The notes under the pieces are model-generated. The model saw only the letters and a list, made by a program, of their open reading frames with translations. It made no database searches and was not told where the DNA came from. The translations under genes and the position numbers were made by a program. This document shows positions 1 through 12,584 of a stretch of DNA of 64,000 nt, piece by piece (within the stretch, counting starts at the first letter, position 1; every line of letters begins with the position of its first letter). The stretch is taken from positions 933,058,007-933,122,006 of the forward strand of contig NC_056743.1 in the NCBI RefSeq assembly GCF_019279795.1. The letters run 5' to 3'. The stretch is from Protopterus annectens (Eukaryota > Chordata > Ceratodontiformes > Protopteridae).

Positions 1-1903
1 TTTTTTCCTCTGATCCCTCATATATCCTTCTAATTAATCTTATTATTGTGTCAGGAAGTGCAAATGCTTCCATTGCCCTATTCTTAAAATCCCAACTTAC
101 TCTGTCAAATGTTTTCTCTGCATCAAGACCCATCAATAACATTGGTATTTTCTTACATTCTGCATCCCGCTGGATCATCATTGTTCTATTAATGTTGTCA
201 TATCTTTGCCTCCCCTCCACAAAACCACATTAGTCCATATCTGTCAATTTTGGCATCACCTTTGCCATTCTTTAACCATTATAGACATAAGCACTTTATA
301 ATCATGGTTTAAAATTGAAATGGGTCTATATGAAGCTGGATCAGATGAGTCTTTAATGTCTTTAGGTATTACACCAGAGCGTTTTTTTTTCAAGATGTTG
401 GTACCTCCTTACTTTTAAAATCCTGTTAAACAAAACCTTCCAGATCTTTATCACTTTCTTCCCTTTTAGATTCCAAACTTCTACTGGAATATCATCTATT
501 CCTATAGACTTTCCTGCAGATTGGTCGTTCATCACCATTTTTATTCCATCTCCTCCTAACACTTAGTTGTTGAGTCTCATGATCTACCTCTAACCTTGGC
601 ATATTTAAGTCTTCCATAAGTATTTCCATTTGTGTTTTTTCTTGATTTCCCCACTTCTCTGCTTTATACAAATTTCCATAACATTTCTGAAATATCTCTA
701 ATACCTGTACAGGATCTCTAGTTATTTTTCTTGTTATAGGTTCCTTACGTCTGGCAATAACCCTCTCTACTTTCTGCTGTCTAAGTCATTGTGCCAAAAG
801 TTTTTGTGCTCTGGAGTTATTATTAAAAGAAAGTTACTCACCAGCAATCTTTCTAAACTTATGCATATTATGCAAGTACTCACTTATTTTCTCTTTAGCA
901 CTCTGCAGTTGTGTCTATTCTTGTTCTGTGAGATTCTCCTTATTTTGTAATACTTTAACCTTTGTCAGCCCCTCTAAATAATTCTTATTAGTTCTTAACC
1001 AGATCTATTTTCCTGTTATTTCTATCCTATTTTTAAATTCCATTTTCATTTTATCCCATTCACTAGCTATAACTTCTGGAGTATGTTCTATCTTCCCTAA
1101 TAACTCCCAGATAATTTCCACTATCCATTTCTTAAATTCCTCTTTTTTAACAGGTAGGTGGGGATGTGCCATTGCCTCATCTTTGTTTTATTACCCTGCA
1201 TTTTTATCTTAGTAATAATTAGTGCATGATCTGAAATAGATATTGGATGTGTATGTCAAAGTTCTCAATTAAATGAACATGTTCCTGTGAAATATAATTT
1301 CTGTCTAGTCTAGCCCAATTATTGTACCTTGGGTAATAATATGTAAATTCTGAGTTCCTACTACTGAATTCACATCTTTCATAACAAATATTTTCATAAA
1401 TGTCTTCAGAAAGCTACCTTCTTTTGTTATATTTCCTTTCTAGGCCCCCCAGATACATCCTGATTGTTGCAAAGCAAATTCCAGTCCGCACCTATAAGTA
1501 ATATTCCCTGCTGAAAGCTTGCTATTTCTGCCAACATTTTTTAAGCTCCATAATAGGAGTTTTAGGTGGAATATAACTACATGCCAGTATAATCCTCATC
1601 GCTTGCAGCAGCCCCTTACTACCACTAATCTGCCATTATTAGTTTTTCCCCTCTTCTATCACTACTGGAGCTCCTCTAGTAATTAATATAAGTACTTCTC
1701 TTTTCCTTTTCTCTGATATTCTGTGGAATATTCATCTGAAATCCTTTCTTTATCAAATTCACATGCTCATTTATTTTCAAATGTGTCTCCTATAGCATTG
1801 CTGTTTGAATTCTTCATTTCTTAATATAATTAGGTATTCTTTCTTTTTTGTAAATACTTGTGAGACCATTCACATTCCAAGATAATATGGAAAGTGTCTC
1901 CAT
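1..1903 (-). pseudogene. ORF2 (endonuclease + reverse transcriptase) of L1-alpha copy 1, degraded
   Basis: The start codon is taken at 1901-1903 because the reading METLSILSWNVNGL matches the beginning of L1 ORF2 endonucleases and the start of the copy at 41757. The apurinic-type endonuclease covers about the first 700 bases. The linker and RT follow, with IDDIPVEVWNLKGKKVIK near 480-400 and the RT metal-site region LDAEKTFDRVSWDF near 140-90. The C-terminal RT and the 3' UTR lie outside the window. The frame is interrupted repeatedly, so no product is expected. In a live element the protein nicks target DNA and copies its own RNA there. Confidence 0.75.
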
Positions 1904-2999
1904 TACAGCAAGAAGTTATTATTCCCACCTGTTATATATGACGGCTTTTTTAAATGTCTGTTTCTAACTTTTGAGATACACATACCCATTAATGTTTGGC
2001 AGGTTAATCCTTTATAATTTTTTTTTCTAATCATCAATATCGGAACCTATGTCACAATTTACAAGATACTCTATTTTAATAAAAAACATTAAGCAAAAAA
2101 AAAAAACACCGCCAGAACACCCCCAGAGCCTGTTGACTTAATATAAACACATATAACTATGTACATCCTCAAATAATGAAGTTTAACCCTCCTAATAAGA
2201 ACATGTGTGCCAAATAGAATTCTAATACAGGCCCTAATTAACCTGAAATTAAGGTTATCTATTCTAAGACGCGTTCTTGCCTGTGCTTCTACTTATATTA
2301 ATTGATGTATTTCCTTTTTTATCTTAATTCCCACATCAGATTTGAAAACAACTTGCATGCTTTCATAAAGCATTAACTTTTAGCCTTGAAGAAACCAGTG
2401 CTCTGAATTTTATTGCCATATTATCAGCTTGTCTCCATAAAAACATAAAAGAAAAAAGAAAAATTCAGTCCTCTGCTGCAGCCTAAAAGACAAGCTGAAA
2501 CATTTATTGCTGTAGGAAAACATTTCATCATATTTAGTGTTCTCATATTTACTTGTTTCTCCTTAAAATATGTTATTAGATTAAGCCAAGGATCTTAATC
2601 CAGACATTCAGCTATGCAAAAGTATGAGAAAACATAACAGATATACATATATTACAAGTTGTGTACTTTTACACCTCATCCCCACCTCAACAACCCAAGA
2701 TTACAGCCTATTAATTTAAACATGTTTTTGTCTAGCTTTTCTTCTCTTTTTGAACTGTAATGGTCTATATTTCTTAATATCAAAAACAGGAAAGAAAAAG
2801 AAGAGGAAGAGAAAAAAGGCAACTGTATACTTTAACAACGTTATCACATACAAGAACAAATAAAAATAATTTATTATAAAATATGGTATTTAAATTTTTA
2901 TTTTACTTGCAGTTACCCTTCTTCTTCCCCCCTCCTTCTAGAGTCCTACCAAAAAAATATTAATGACAAAGTGAGGCAAATGTTTTTTTTTCAGTTTCT

Positions 3000-4270
3000 C
3001 ACAAATTTAACAAAGTCAACAAAAGTCCACTCTTTCCACCTATTCTTATATAACCATATTTCACAAATGTGATTGATGCTTTGCAGACTTCAATAATTTC
3101 CCTGTTTCTGGTCTTCTTCCTGTTCTTCTCCATCGCTCAACTCCAGATTCTGGTTCACTTACAAGGTACTCCTGAGTCTACTGGTCAACTCCTGTGATTT
3201 TCTCTGTCTCTCTCATGCATTTTCCTTTGAACTGTGGAAAAGTTTTCACTTGCAAAGTCTCTCCATGTGGTTTATTATCAAAAGGATGAGAAACCGAGTC
3301 CCCTTCTGCTTGATGGCTCATTTTTTGTTGGACAAACTTTTGCATTTTCTCCTTAGCTTGTTCTGTATGAAAAAATTACTTTGATCCTCCAGGAACAATA
3401 TTCTAAAGACAGCTGGATACAACAGCTTGAATCTCACACCTGCCTCTCGACATTCCCTGATTACTGGAATACATTTGTTTCTCTTCTGGCTGGTGTACAG
3501 TGAATAATCATTTTCTACACACATGCTACTGTCTCTAACTTTTAATACTTTGCTATTTTGCCACAGTTTTATCAGGACCAACTATTTCTGCTGGTAGGTT
3601 TGCATATTTACTAATAAAAGTCTTGGCTGCATTCTCATGGATGGATTTGGAGCATATTTTGAAATACCAGTCCAGTTGCTTATTTGTGCCTTCATAAAAT
3701 TAATACAGTCTGTTCCTTCTAGTTTCTCTGGTACAGCAGAACATCTCCAATTAATCCCTTTGTTCTCTGTCCTCTAATGCTACCAGTTTTTAAAACATCT
3801 CTTCTTGAGCAGTCTTGTACTCAGTCAGCCTTTACTTCATTTTGACCTCTGATTTTTGCAATTTTTTCAACCCAGCTGAATATCTGTTTAAAGCTTCTTC
3901 CATTTTTTCCATACTTTTATTTGAGTTGATATACTTCTTCAATGTTTTGTTTATTTTAATCAGCTCTAAGTACATTTGACTTATTTTATCCTCTATATTA
4001 CTGGAAGTCATGTCTTGTACCAAAGCTGGAGCTTGAACTGCTTTTTGCTGAACAGCTGCAGGATTGTTCCCAGTCAGTGTTTTCTCTTCACCTCTTCTAG
4101 TTGATTTTCTCTCAGGTTGCCTTAGTTTCTTACTTGCAGATATACAGGCAGTGTACTTACTAGCCAGTAACTGAATTTTACTTGAGCTAACAATATCACT
4201 GGCTGTTGTTTCACATTTTATGTTTTCACACTGGGAGAGCTGAACTTAAGCTGCTGATCAGTGTGCAGCC
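3000..4270 (-). pseudogene. ORF1 region of L1-alpha copy 1 (coiled-coil protein), degraded
   Basis: The most readable part is the minus-strand stretch 4023-3832, a 63-residue run rich in Lys, Glu, Ile and Leu with heptad-like spacing (IEDKISQMYLELIKINKTLK). This is typical of the coiled coil of L1-type ORF1 RNA-binding proteins. Upstream, towards 4265, a basic Ser/Thr-rich N-terminal part can be read. Downstream, towards 3000, the frame is broken several times. I see no clear RRM motif here, unlike ORF1 of the L1 at 58 kb. ORF1 identity rests on position (5' of an L1-type ORF2, same strand) and the coiled-coil composition. Confidence 0.5.
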
Positions 4271-4290
4271 ATCTTGTAAGTTGCAATTTG

Positions 4291-5535
4291 GGGATTTTGA
4301 CCTGAAATTAGATCTGGCAATATATTACTGAATGGCTGCCTGAATATCAGAACATTTATTAGGTGAATGGAGTGTGTTATGGGTAAGACGATGAGGAACA
4401 TCTTGCTTGTTTACTCTTCAAGAGCTATGCAATGGTGTATTCTATTAGGAAGGTTGGGAGCAAATTTAGAGATTTTTATTACAATGCCTGAGGTTGTAAA
4501 CATAGATATCGTGAAGGTTGTTTAATGAACTTGTGAACTACTATAACACATTTTAATTTACACTTGGCTACAAATATCTCTTGTAGCTAAAATGCCTGTT
4601 ATTTTTCTGAATACTGCTCCATAAATTTAATAGATGCTGTTGTGCAGTGAGTATGTTAGAAGCCATGTAAACAGAAGTTCTGTAACGTGAGACACATTAA
4701 CCTAAGGAAAAGTAATATAAGTGAGACACATTATAACCTTCCAAATGTTTCAAGAAGATTAGTAATACCCAACACTGCAGCATTTTTAGAAGGAATGAAG
4801 TATGATTGCAAAGAATGCAGCTGTAAGGAAGCAGGCGAATTGCTCAGGGACAATATGACAGAGCATTTTTTATACAGAAGGTGATAGGTGCATGGTACAG
4901 TCTTCATGAGATGTGCGGGTTATGGAGTCAAAGTGCTGAAGAGTTCAACAATGTACAACGGGCAATTCTTGTATAGAGTCTGGGAGACTAGCCAGTAGCT
5001 TAACTAGGTTATGATTCTTATACAGCAGGAAGTAGGGAACTGAATAGATTAGGTGATCCAAATGAGCCTTAATCTGCAAACAGAGTCTCTCTCTCTTTCT
5101 TTTGTGACTTTTAACACAGGCAGCATAACCCTCCACAGAACAAACAAGTGTGGTTGGATACATATTAAATTAAGCAACACATTAGGCATACTAAGGTCAG
5201 CATCTCCTTAAACAATGTATAGTCAGTATGACTAATAACATTACAGTTTGTACAACTTTAGATACTTTACAGTATGAATGTCTCCACAAGTTTGAGTGCA
5301 ATTTTCAACTCTCACTGTAATTGCTGCTTTAGTAAACCATAGTTCAAGTCAGTTCATCAGATATACAGCACAGCTTTAGACACTGCACTTAGAATATTAC
5401 ATCTGAAGCAACACTGGCCAAAGCTATTCTAAGTAGAATGTTTTAAGCCAGTCTAGTTTAAGGGAAGTACAGTCAGTCTGACTCTAAACAGATTACTGCC
5501 ATAGAGTAAATACTGATTTAGATGTATCATACTTA
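4291..5535. other. Intergenic, nothing recognised
   Basis: AT-rich sequence without a convincing coding frame or a repeat I can name. A short repeated phrase, GTGAGACACATTA, occurs twice near 4686-4730. The 65-codon frame at 4687-4884 has no family resemblance and is not called. Confidence 0.4.
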
Positions 5536-5666
5536 ACTGGCCTTTACATGAGTTACAGTTAACGAGCAGTCTATATGGATCTAACCACATTACTAACTTC
5601 ACTGGCCTGTACATGAGTTACAGTTAACGAGCAGTCTGTATGGATCTAACCACATTACTATTGCTG
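5536..5666. repeat. Tandem duplication, 2 copies of 65 bp
   Basis: The segment beginning ACTGGCCTTTACATGAG at 5536 is repeated from 5601 with only a few substitutions, each unit running through TGGATCTAACCACATTACTA. The near identity suggests a fairly recent duplication. It lies just beyond the 3' end of the neighbouring CR1 element. Confidence 0.9.
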
Positions 5667-5698
5667 CAGTTGCTTTGCAGTTACTAAAGCTGTTTAGT

Positions 5699-7117
5699 TC
5701 ATAGGATCATAGGATGTTACTAGGCTACTGGCCCTGAGGTCCTTATAAGCCTAACCAAGGGTTTAGCCCATGTTCAGACAAGTCAGCACCCGATGCCCCT
5801 GTCCAGCAGGGACAAGGGCGGAATCCAGGGGATGTATTTTCTGTTTCCCATCCAGTTATCAAGTTTGCACTTAAAAAGGGGTAAACAGGTAGTCTGCTTG
5901 ATGTGGAAAGGGAGTCTATGGGACACAAATCTGTCCCGCCAACAAGTCCTATTGATGTCACAGACCAGGTTGAGGTTGCATATGCGGGTTACTCAAGTGG
6001 AGCTTGAATTGTGGATATGCAGCAGTCCCATCAAGGCGGGGGTCTGAGATTGCCTTGTATGCAAGAACAGAGGTCACCTCTGAGGAGTCTGTATGAAATG
6101 GAGTAGAGGGATCGGGCATTTAGCCTATCTGTGTATGGTAGATTTTTGAGGCCCTGGATTCTCCAACCTCTGTGGTCTCTCCAGCTGCTGAATGTGCTTT
6201 GTGAGGTACATGCTGGTGTTGTACACAATAATTGGCCTTATAAGGGAAGAATACAGGGATGTTATGACTTCCTTGTCCCTGGATGAGATACCCTCACTTA
6301 TGAGGTGGGCCATGTAGAAAGCTTTCCATACAAAAGAAGCAACATGGTGGTCAAAAGTCAGGTTGCTATCAACATGGTGTTCAAATCCTTCATGACTGAC
6401 TGTGTTCTTAGGACGTTATTAATGTGATAATTTTGTGGGGACGTCACTCTCCTCAAAAGAGATGATGATGCATTTTTTTGGTATTCGGCTTGTGGCCACA
6501 TTTCTGGTAACAGTCATTTGCTTGGGTGAGACCCTCTGGGAGGATGTCCACATCACTAAGGGAATTGATGACAGCGCCCAGCTTGCAGTCATGTGCAAAC
6601 TTGGTTAGCCATAGCCCAATGATTTTGGCCTGCACCTCAGACAAGTAAATCCCAAATAACAGCGGCCCCAAGACCAAACGCTGGGATATGCTGCTCGTTA
6701 TGGACCTACTGCTTGAGGTGTCTTCCCCTATTTAGGTGGATTCTATCAGTGAGTCAGTTAGCTACCCATCTGGTAACATACTGATTGATGCCTACTTCAA
6801 AGAGCTTATCTATTATGCCCGAGTGGCCAGGTCAAGGTAGGTAGTGTGCACCATCTTCCCCTCGTCCATGGCTTTGGTGACTGTCTCAAAGAAGTCGACC
6901 AAATTTAACAGACATGATCTTCCCTTGATGAAGACAAACTGTGTGGGATCGAGTGTTTGGAGGTTGCCAATGCCCTTGTTAATGAGGTCCATGATGATCC
7001 ATTCCATGGCCTTCCAGATTAGGCTAGTTAGGCTGATGGGTCTATAATTTCCCGGATCGGTGGAAGCTCCACTTTTGTGCAAAGATATTTTTCTGTACAT
7101 CTTACACTGCATCATGA
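5699..7117 (-). mobile_element. CR1 LINE, 5'-truncated copy (CR1-3)
   Basis: On the minus strand this holds the RT and C-terminal part of a CR1-type ORF2. The readable blocks are GNYRPISLTSL near 7060, FIKGRSCLLNLVDFFETVTKAMD near 6950-6890 (quoted in part), and the LGPLLFGIYLSEVQA and LTKFAHDCKLG blocks near 6670-6590. The 3' end at about 5700 carries repeats around TCATAGGA, the complement of the octamer tail seen at 45.92 kb. The copy stops abruptly at about 7117, so it is 5'-truncated as CR1 copies usually are. Several stops and frame changes are present. Confidence 0.85.
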
Positions 7118-8050
7118 CAGTTAATATCCAAAATGCTTTTACAGTATAATTTAATGTTGTTCTCCCTTCTAGAGTCTTTTTCAGAATAATTTCTTATTTG
7201 TGCATCTAGTATTTTTCTATTTTTATAATCATATTAATCTTTTTATTTACATATTTACTAGAGACTAATACATTTTTGTACACTTTCAGTAAAATGCAAA
7301 CACATTGTTCAACTAGCAGCACAGACAAATTTTTTTCATAAAAAATACTGGTGTGCGATGACATAATAGGATTGCCTTGTGTTATCTGTGTTTTATTTGC
7401 CTGCATCTTTCTTAAATTATACATTGAATATTAGTATATAGGCAGTTGTCCTTACATTAGTCATTTAATTTTACCATTTCTGGAGGCAAGCATAGTATTA
7501 ATATGTTATAATGTGAATGAACTTTATTAATTTACTTTATTAACCAGGTTGTAGATGATGCCCAGAATGCAAGTTAACAGAATAGAATAGAACAATGATT
7601 AATTATATAGGAAGAACAGAGCAGAACACATAACAGAGTACTAAAGATAATAGCCAGAACTGATTATGTCAGTATTCACCACAGTCCCTTTTGACTATAT
7701 TCATATTATCATTAGTGCCACAGTGTTAACAGACATTTAGGAATTTATCTGTATAGTTTGGTATTAGGCAGAGAAACAGTGACAGCTCCTTTGGTAATTT
7801 TAGGCATCAGTGAACTCTGTGATGGATGGAGACTCCAACTTCTCGAGGGCATTGACATGAGTAGATTGCACTACAGATTTTTGTTCTGATATGTCTTTGT
7901 CTAATAACTAAGGGCTTTGTTGCAGATTTCTAAACTCATTATACAACTGATGGATAACAGATAAGATGAGATGAACAACTTCTGTGACTAATTCTAGTAC
8001 CACATAAAACCAGTAATATGCCTAGCTGTGCTTAAGACGAATGTCATATT
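7118..8050. other. Intergenic, nothing recognised
   Basis: AT-rich sequence between the 5' break of the CR1 copy and the 3' end of the RTE element. No coding frame with family resemblance, no RNA gene and no clear repeat were seen. Confidence 0.4.
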
Positions 8051-8051
8051 A

Positions 8052-11000
8052 CTACATTCGTCATCGTCATCAACAACCCTCTTTTTCCCATTTTCTGGTT
8101 GGGGTGTCAGATCAGCTGTTATCTTCTCTCTATTCAGTGGCACTCTCCTATCCTCTTTGACAATCATGCCTGACTCTCACAGGTTTTCTCTCACACAATC
8201 ATTCATTTCTTTGTTGGATGCCCACATTTTTTCCTGCCTTCTTCCTGTCTCTGCCAAATCATCTTCACTAAATCATTGTTTGCATTCCTACACATGTGCC
8301 TAAATCACTGTAGAATGTTCTCTTTGACCTTTTCTAACTTAGGCTTTTGCTCTTATGTCATCATTCCTGGCATTTCATCTCATTTTCAATTTCATTTCAG
8401 ACTTCCTTTCTTTTCAGCCACCCCTCTTATATACTTGAAGCTGTTTATCTGTTCCTTTATTTTCCCTTCTATGTCAGTTTTCAGCTTCTTTTGATTTCTC
8501 CCATTTTGCTGCTATGGCATCTGTCTTGTGAGTACTGAGTTTCATCTCGTGTGCCTTCAGTTTTGCATTCTATTCCCTTACATTTGTTGAAGCCTCTGTT
8601 CAGAATATGCTTGTAATGTCACACTGTCTACATAAACCTGCTTTGTCAATTTGTCCCCTCGTGACCTGTTTGCTAAGTATTGCATCACCAGTACAAACAG
8701 CAGTGGGCTCAGAGCTGAACCTGATGCACTCCCATGCCCACTTGAAGCCTCCCTGTGAGTCCAAACACTGTTCATACTTGTGTCATTGGGTCTTTGAACA
8801 TAGCCTGCATTGATTCTACCAATCTTTCCAGGACATAAAACCAGCTTAGAACTTCCCAAATCAGCTTTCTTGGGACCTTGTCATATTTCTTAAGTCTAGG
8901 AATGCCAAGAGGTCCTCATCTCTGACTTCTCACTGCAAACATCTGGTCAGTTGTGCTGCAGCCTGATCTGGATCTGAACTGCTCATTTCCCATCTTACTT
9001 TGTATATATTCATTTATCATTCAGATTCATACCTCTGAAACTCATAGCTCACAAAATCTGGACAAAGCCTAAAATAGTATAAGGACAAAGATCTAAAATA
9101 GGGACAGATTTTAAATATTGCTCTTATAAACTTAGAAATTTGCTAGGATAAGAGGTTTTGCATTAGCATGCATTTTCTGAAGGATATGAAGTGTGAAATT
9201 CAAAAAGTATATTATTATTTAATGACTTCATTCTTTAGTAATATGCCAGAAAACCACAAATATTATGTGGAACATACAAAAAATATGAATCAAACATCTG
9301 GACATTCTCTGAAAATCTGGACAGTTGAGAGGTATGTTCACATTTCATGCAGTGTGACAGGAGTTTGATACCATTATACTGCCCACAGTGATGAATATCT
9401 CCTTTGTTCTTGCACACTGGCATTAGAAAATTTATTTTCCAATCATCTGGGATATAGCTTTCTCTCCACATTACTATACGTACTCTCAGGAATCATTTCT
9501 CCCCTATCTCATCCAGCATCTTCATCATATCTGCTGTGCCCTCAGCTGAACCTGTTGTTTTCCTTAATGCTATTCTTACTTCTTTTACAGTGGTCTCTTC
9601 TTCCTTTTTATTATAGGCTGTCTATTGGGCAGTACAGCTTTTTTGGAGTTTTTTTTTTTCATTCAGAAGTTCCTGGAAGTACTCCTTCCAACTGTTTTTG
9701 ATGTCCTGTGGACTAGTGAACAGGTTGTTGCTGGCATACCTTATGAATGGTGTATGATGACTATCTTATTTATCTTTCTGTTTTGCCTTGCAACCTGATA
9801 GATTTTATTTGTGCCATCTGCTGAGTCAGTTTCCAGAAGCTGGTAGACTGCCTCTGATGCCTTGTTCTTTAATACTGTGACTGCTTTATTAGCCTTTTTG
9901 TAAGCCCTCCCCCATATTCCTTCTTAGACTAGTCTGTCTTTTCTATCTCCTTCATTTTCCTGCACTTCTTTTTATGATAACGTCCTGGATGTCTGCATTC
10001 CACCACCAGCTTTACTTATGTACCTTATTTCCATATCTGGCTTGGCTGCATATCTGTTTTGTAGTCTTCGCATATGCTGTTTTGAGACACTGCCATTCTT
10101 CTTCAGCTCCATCTATTTCATTTTCTTCCAAAGCTGTTAGATTCCCAAATATTTCCTTGAACTCTTGTACTTTCACTCCAGTCAATTTCTAAGTCTTCAG
10201 CCTAGTATCTGTAGACTTTAGAACCTTCTCTGATCACTGCTTACAGCTGATTGCAGCCATAAGTGGTTTATGCTGTGGGCTGACTGTTTCATAGTGCCCT
10301 TTCCTTACTGGGAGAAAAAATCTACCTGAGTTACATGTTGGCCACTCTTCCATCTGATGTTGTGACTGTGTCTCTTGCTGAAGCATGTGTCAGTCACCAT
10401 TAAGACCTTTGGCAGGCAGAAGTCAAGAATGACCTCTCCTTCTTTACTCCTGTTGCCCCACCCATGTGAACTCAGGCATTCCTCATATCCTGTTCTAGCT
10501 GCCCTGCTATGAGCATTCAGGTCCCCCATTATCAACACCAACTCATGTTACCCTATTTTATCTAGTAGATTTTGCAACTGCTGCCTAAATGCATTCTTTT
10601 CCTCATGATCCCAACCCCGTTGTGGGGCATAGGCAAGCATTATGAATACTGCCTTATCTTTACAGTGGAGTCTGATTGCCATGAGTCTATCACTAATTCT
10701 CATGGCATCTCTCAGCCTCTTTTTGAAGCTTCTCCATCACCACAATTCCCACACCATTTCTAATCTGTTCTCCCCTTGAGTAAATGACACTAGATTCCAA
10801 GCCAAGAGGCCTTGCTGCGCTGCTCTTCCACCTTGTCTCCCAGATACACATGATATCCGGTCTTCTCCTTACCATCATGTCATCCACTTCAAATCTGCAT
10901 ACTGTCAGTAAATTTACATTCAGCATAGCAATCCCTAGATCATGTTTAGCAGGTTGATTGGTTTTACTTCCATCTTTTCCTCAACATATGTATCCTAGCT
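8052..11000 (-). mobile_element. RTE-type LINE (RTE-2), old copy carrying a MITE
   Basis: Minus strand. The endonuclease region begins near 10930 (RRRPDIMCIWETRWKSSAA, then RNGVGIVV), followed by LIMGDLNAHS near 10530, the RT thumb and finger blocks (PDDWKINFLMPVCKNKGD near 9450, then GSALSPLLFVLVMQYLA near 8690), and a degraded C-terminal region down to about 8090. The 3' tail reads GACACCCCAACCAGAAAATG and ends with GAT/GAC-type triplets, as RTE tails commonly do. Block order and tail show the clade. The frame is heavily broken, much more than in the RTE at 23.6 kb. The 5' end may extend somewhat beyond 11000. Confidence 0.75.
9030..9334 (+). mobile_element. TA-flanked MITE, copy 1, inserted in RTE-2
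   Basis: A 305-bp non-coding segment that begins TACCTCTGAA and ends GTTGAGAGGTA, so its ends are short inverted repeats bordered by TA, as in Tc1/mariner-type insertions. It interrupts the RT region of RTE-2: the element's readable protein blocks stop at one side and resume at the other. A second copy lies at 21317-21611 in the same orientation and aligns along most of its length (TTAAATATTGCTCTTATAAA in both). It has no transposase and is therefore non-autonomous. Confidence 0.75.
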
Positions 11001-11424
11001 AACCCAAGCTGGGCAACTGGACACCATCTGGCTAGTAGTTTATTGACCATTGGCTGCTGGATTTTATGGAGGGCACACACTGTCAATTTGAGGTGTGCAG
11101 ATTTTGCCACTGCTAGCATGGGTCCCTGGTGTAGGTCAGAGTAGGGCAGGTCCTTAATCCACTTATCACAGTGGCAAATGCTCATGTCCATTGGCCACAT
11201 CAGTCAATTTTTACAGTAATGAGTTGTTAGCCCTGACATAGTTTTGCAGTCTGTGATCCATGTTCTCTTATCTAGAGGATACTGCACACCACAGCTGATA
11301 CCTAAAGTAGTTGGTCTACAGAACTCTTCACCCAATAGACACTGCCTAGAGTCTTCACTGCTGCCCATAACTCCTGTTGGCAGCTTTGAGGTGGACACAC
11401 CCAGCATTTTTTTTTTTGAGGGAG
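11001..11424. other. Intergenic or 5' flank of RTE-2, nothing certain
   Basis: This stretch continues beyond the readable endonuclease start of RTE-2 and could include its 5' UTR. No motif settles this. Confidence 0.3.
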
Positions 11425-11548
11425 GTACATGACAAAGGCAAGACATGCAAATTTTACAAGGCATTGACCAGACTTCAGGACTGAACCCTATACCTTTTAC
11501 TTAAGAACCAACAGCCTTACCAATAATGCTAACCATGCTAATGCAGGA
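11425..11548 (-). mobile_element. tRNA-derived SINE fragment
   Basis: On the minus strand the sequence from 11548 reads as a decayed tRNA-like head with A-box-like TTAGCATTATTGG and B-box-like GGGTTCAGTCC. A body with TTTGCATGTCTTGCC follows, the same phrase family as in the SINEs at 30.6 and 57.0 kb, and it ends in a short T/A run near 11410. No intact tRNA fold is claimed. The 3' tail is lost, so its LINE partner cannot be assigned. Confidence 0.5.
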
Positions 11549-12584
11549 GTACAGTGGCTGGCTGGCATTAATCATTTAGGGAGAATTTTAGGCCAAGAAG
11601 TTAAGTATCAGTGACTTTGCTTATTACATTGTGGCCCCAGATGCCAATAATATCGTTATGGGGTCTCTGATTTCAATAATCCTGCTGGCAGACTCTTGAA
11701 AATACTTTTTTGATAGTGGTCTACAAAATTCTAAAGTCTTACCTGTGTGCATCTACATCAAAGAGCTAAGTTAGGAGGTGAGCTGGGCCAGTTTGGCACT
11801 GATCAGATCTGAAGAACATTTAGACAGTATGCAAGTGCTGTCAGTGGCATTTCATTTATTTTTTAATTATACAGCTGAACTCCAATGGCTGCATTGCTTG
11901 AGGCAATGTTAAGGGAGGGATGATAGTACCATAAACATGTAAGCCATTAAAAAGCCACTTTTGTAGTTTTACGGATGAGGTAGAAATGACACTTGAAAAT
12001 CTATGTACTGAGTTTCAGGAAGTCAGATTGCAACTCTTACTGAGGTCATATGCAACATCAGAAAGGTAAAGTGCAGTTGTTTGTGTAAAATATGCTTTAA
12101 ATATTTAGTATGTTGTGTGATCATTTTTAAATGATCTTATTTTTTTCTATGTTGTCTATTGTTAGAGCTGCATGTACCAAAACAAGTACTATTAGTTTTG
12201 AAATCCCCCCCCCCAAACAATACCAATATAGCATATACCTCTGCTGTTGAATCACTGCCATCAGAGTAGAACTGCAGAATGCTAAAGTTCTGTCCCTAGA
12301 ACAGAGTAAAGGCAGTGTACCAGGGACCAGAATGTTTCAGTCTAAGTTCATTTACATCTTGTGGCATGGAATTAAGCAGTCATGTGTATATATATAGCTT
12401 AACATGATGTGCCAACCACTACCTTTCCTTCTTGAAGTAGTTCACCAAGAAAAAAAAAACAAAATGATAGGTTGAACCAAAACACTGAAAAGTAAAAACT
12501 CAACTTATACCATAAACTCCACGTAACTCTTTAAAGACAGACCTGTCCTTTCTCAAGCACGTCAGACTCAAAAAAGCCAGGCTG
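11549..12584. other. Intergenic, nothing recognised
   Basis: No coding frame or nameable repeat. A C-run (about 9 bases) lies near 12207 and an A-run near 12452. Confidence 0.4.

Larger units (their letters stand above)
1..4290 (-). mobile_element. L1-like LINE (family alpha), copy 1, cut by the window edge
   Basis: Read on the minus strand, this is a long non-LTR element in normal order: a 5' end near 4290 containing AAGATGGCTGC, an ORF1 region, then ORF2, which runs off the window edge inside the reverse transcriptase. A second copy of the same family lies at 41.6-47.2 kb and aligns through the 5' flank of ORF2, the endonuclease and the RT. Many stops and frame changes show it is dead. The clade call (L1 group) rests on the endonuclease start SILSWNVNGL and the RT block LDAEKTFDRVSWDF. 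These are seen directly; family membership is inferred. Confidence 0.8.

Noticed and set aside
4687-4884. 65-codon frame with several Cys residues as a small gene
   Set aside because: No family resemblance, no splice or promoter evidence, and length expected by chance.
8028-8538. Plus-strand frames rich in Ser/Phe as a membrane protein gene
   Set aside because: The minus strand here is the decayed C-terminal region and tail of RTE-2. The plus frames are shadows.
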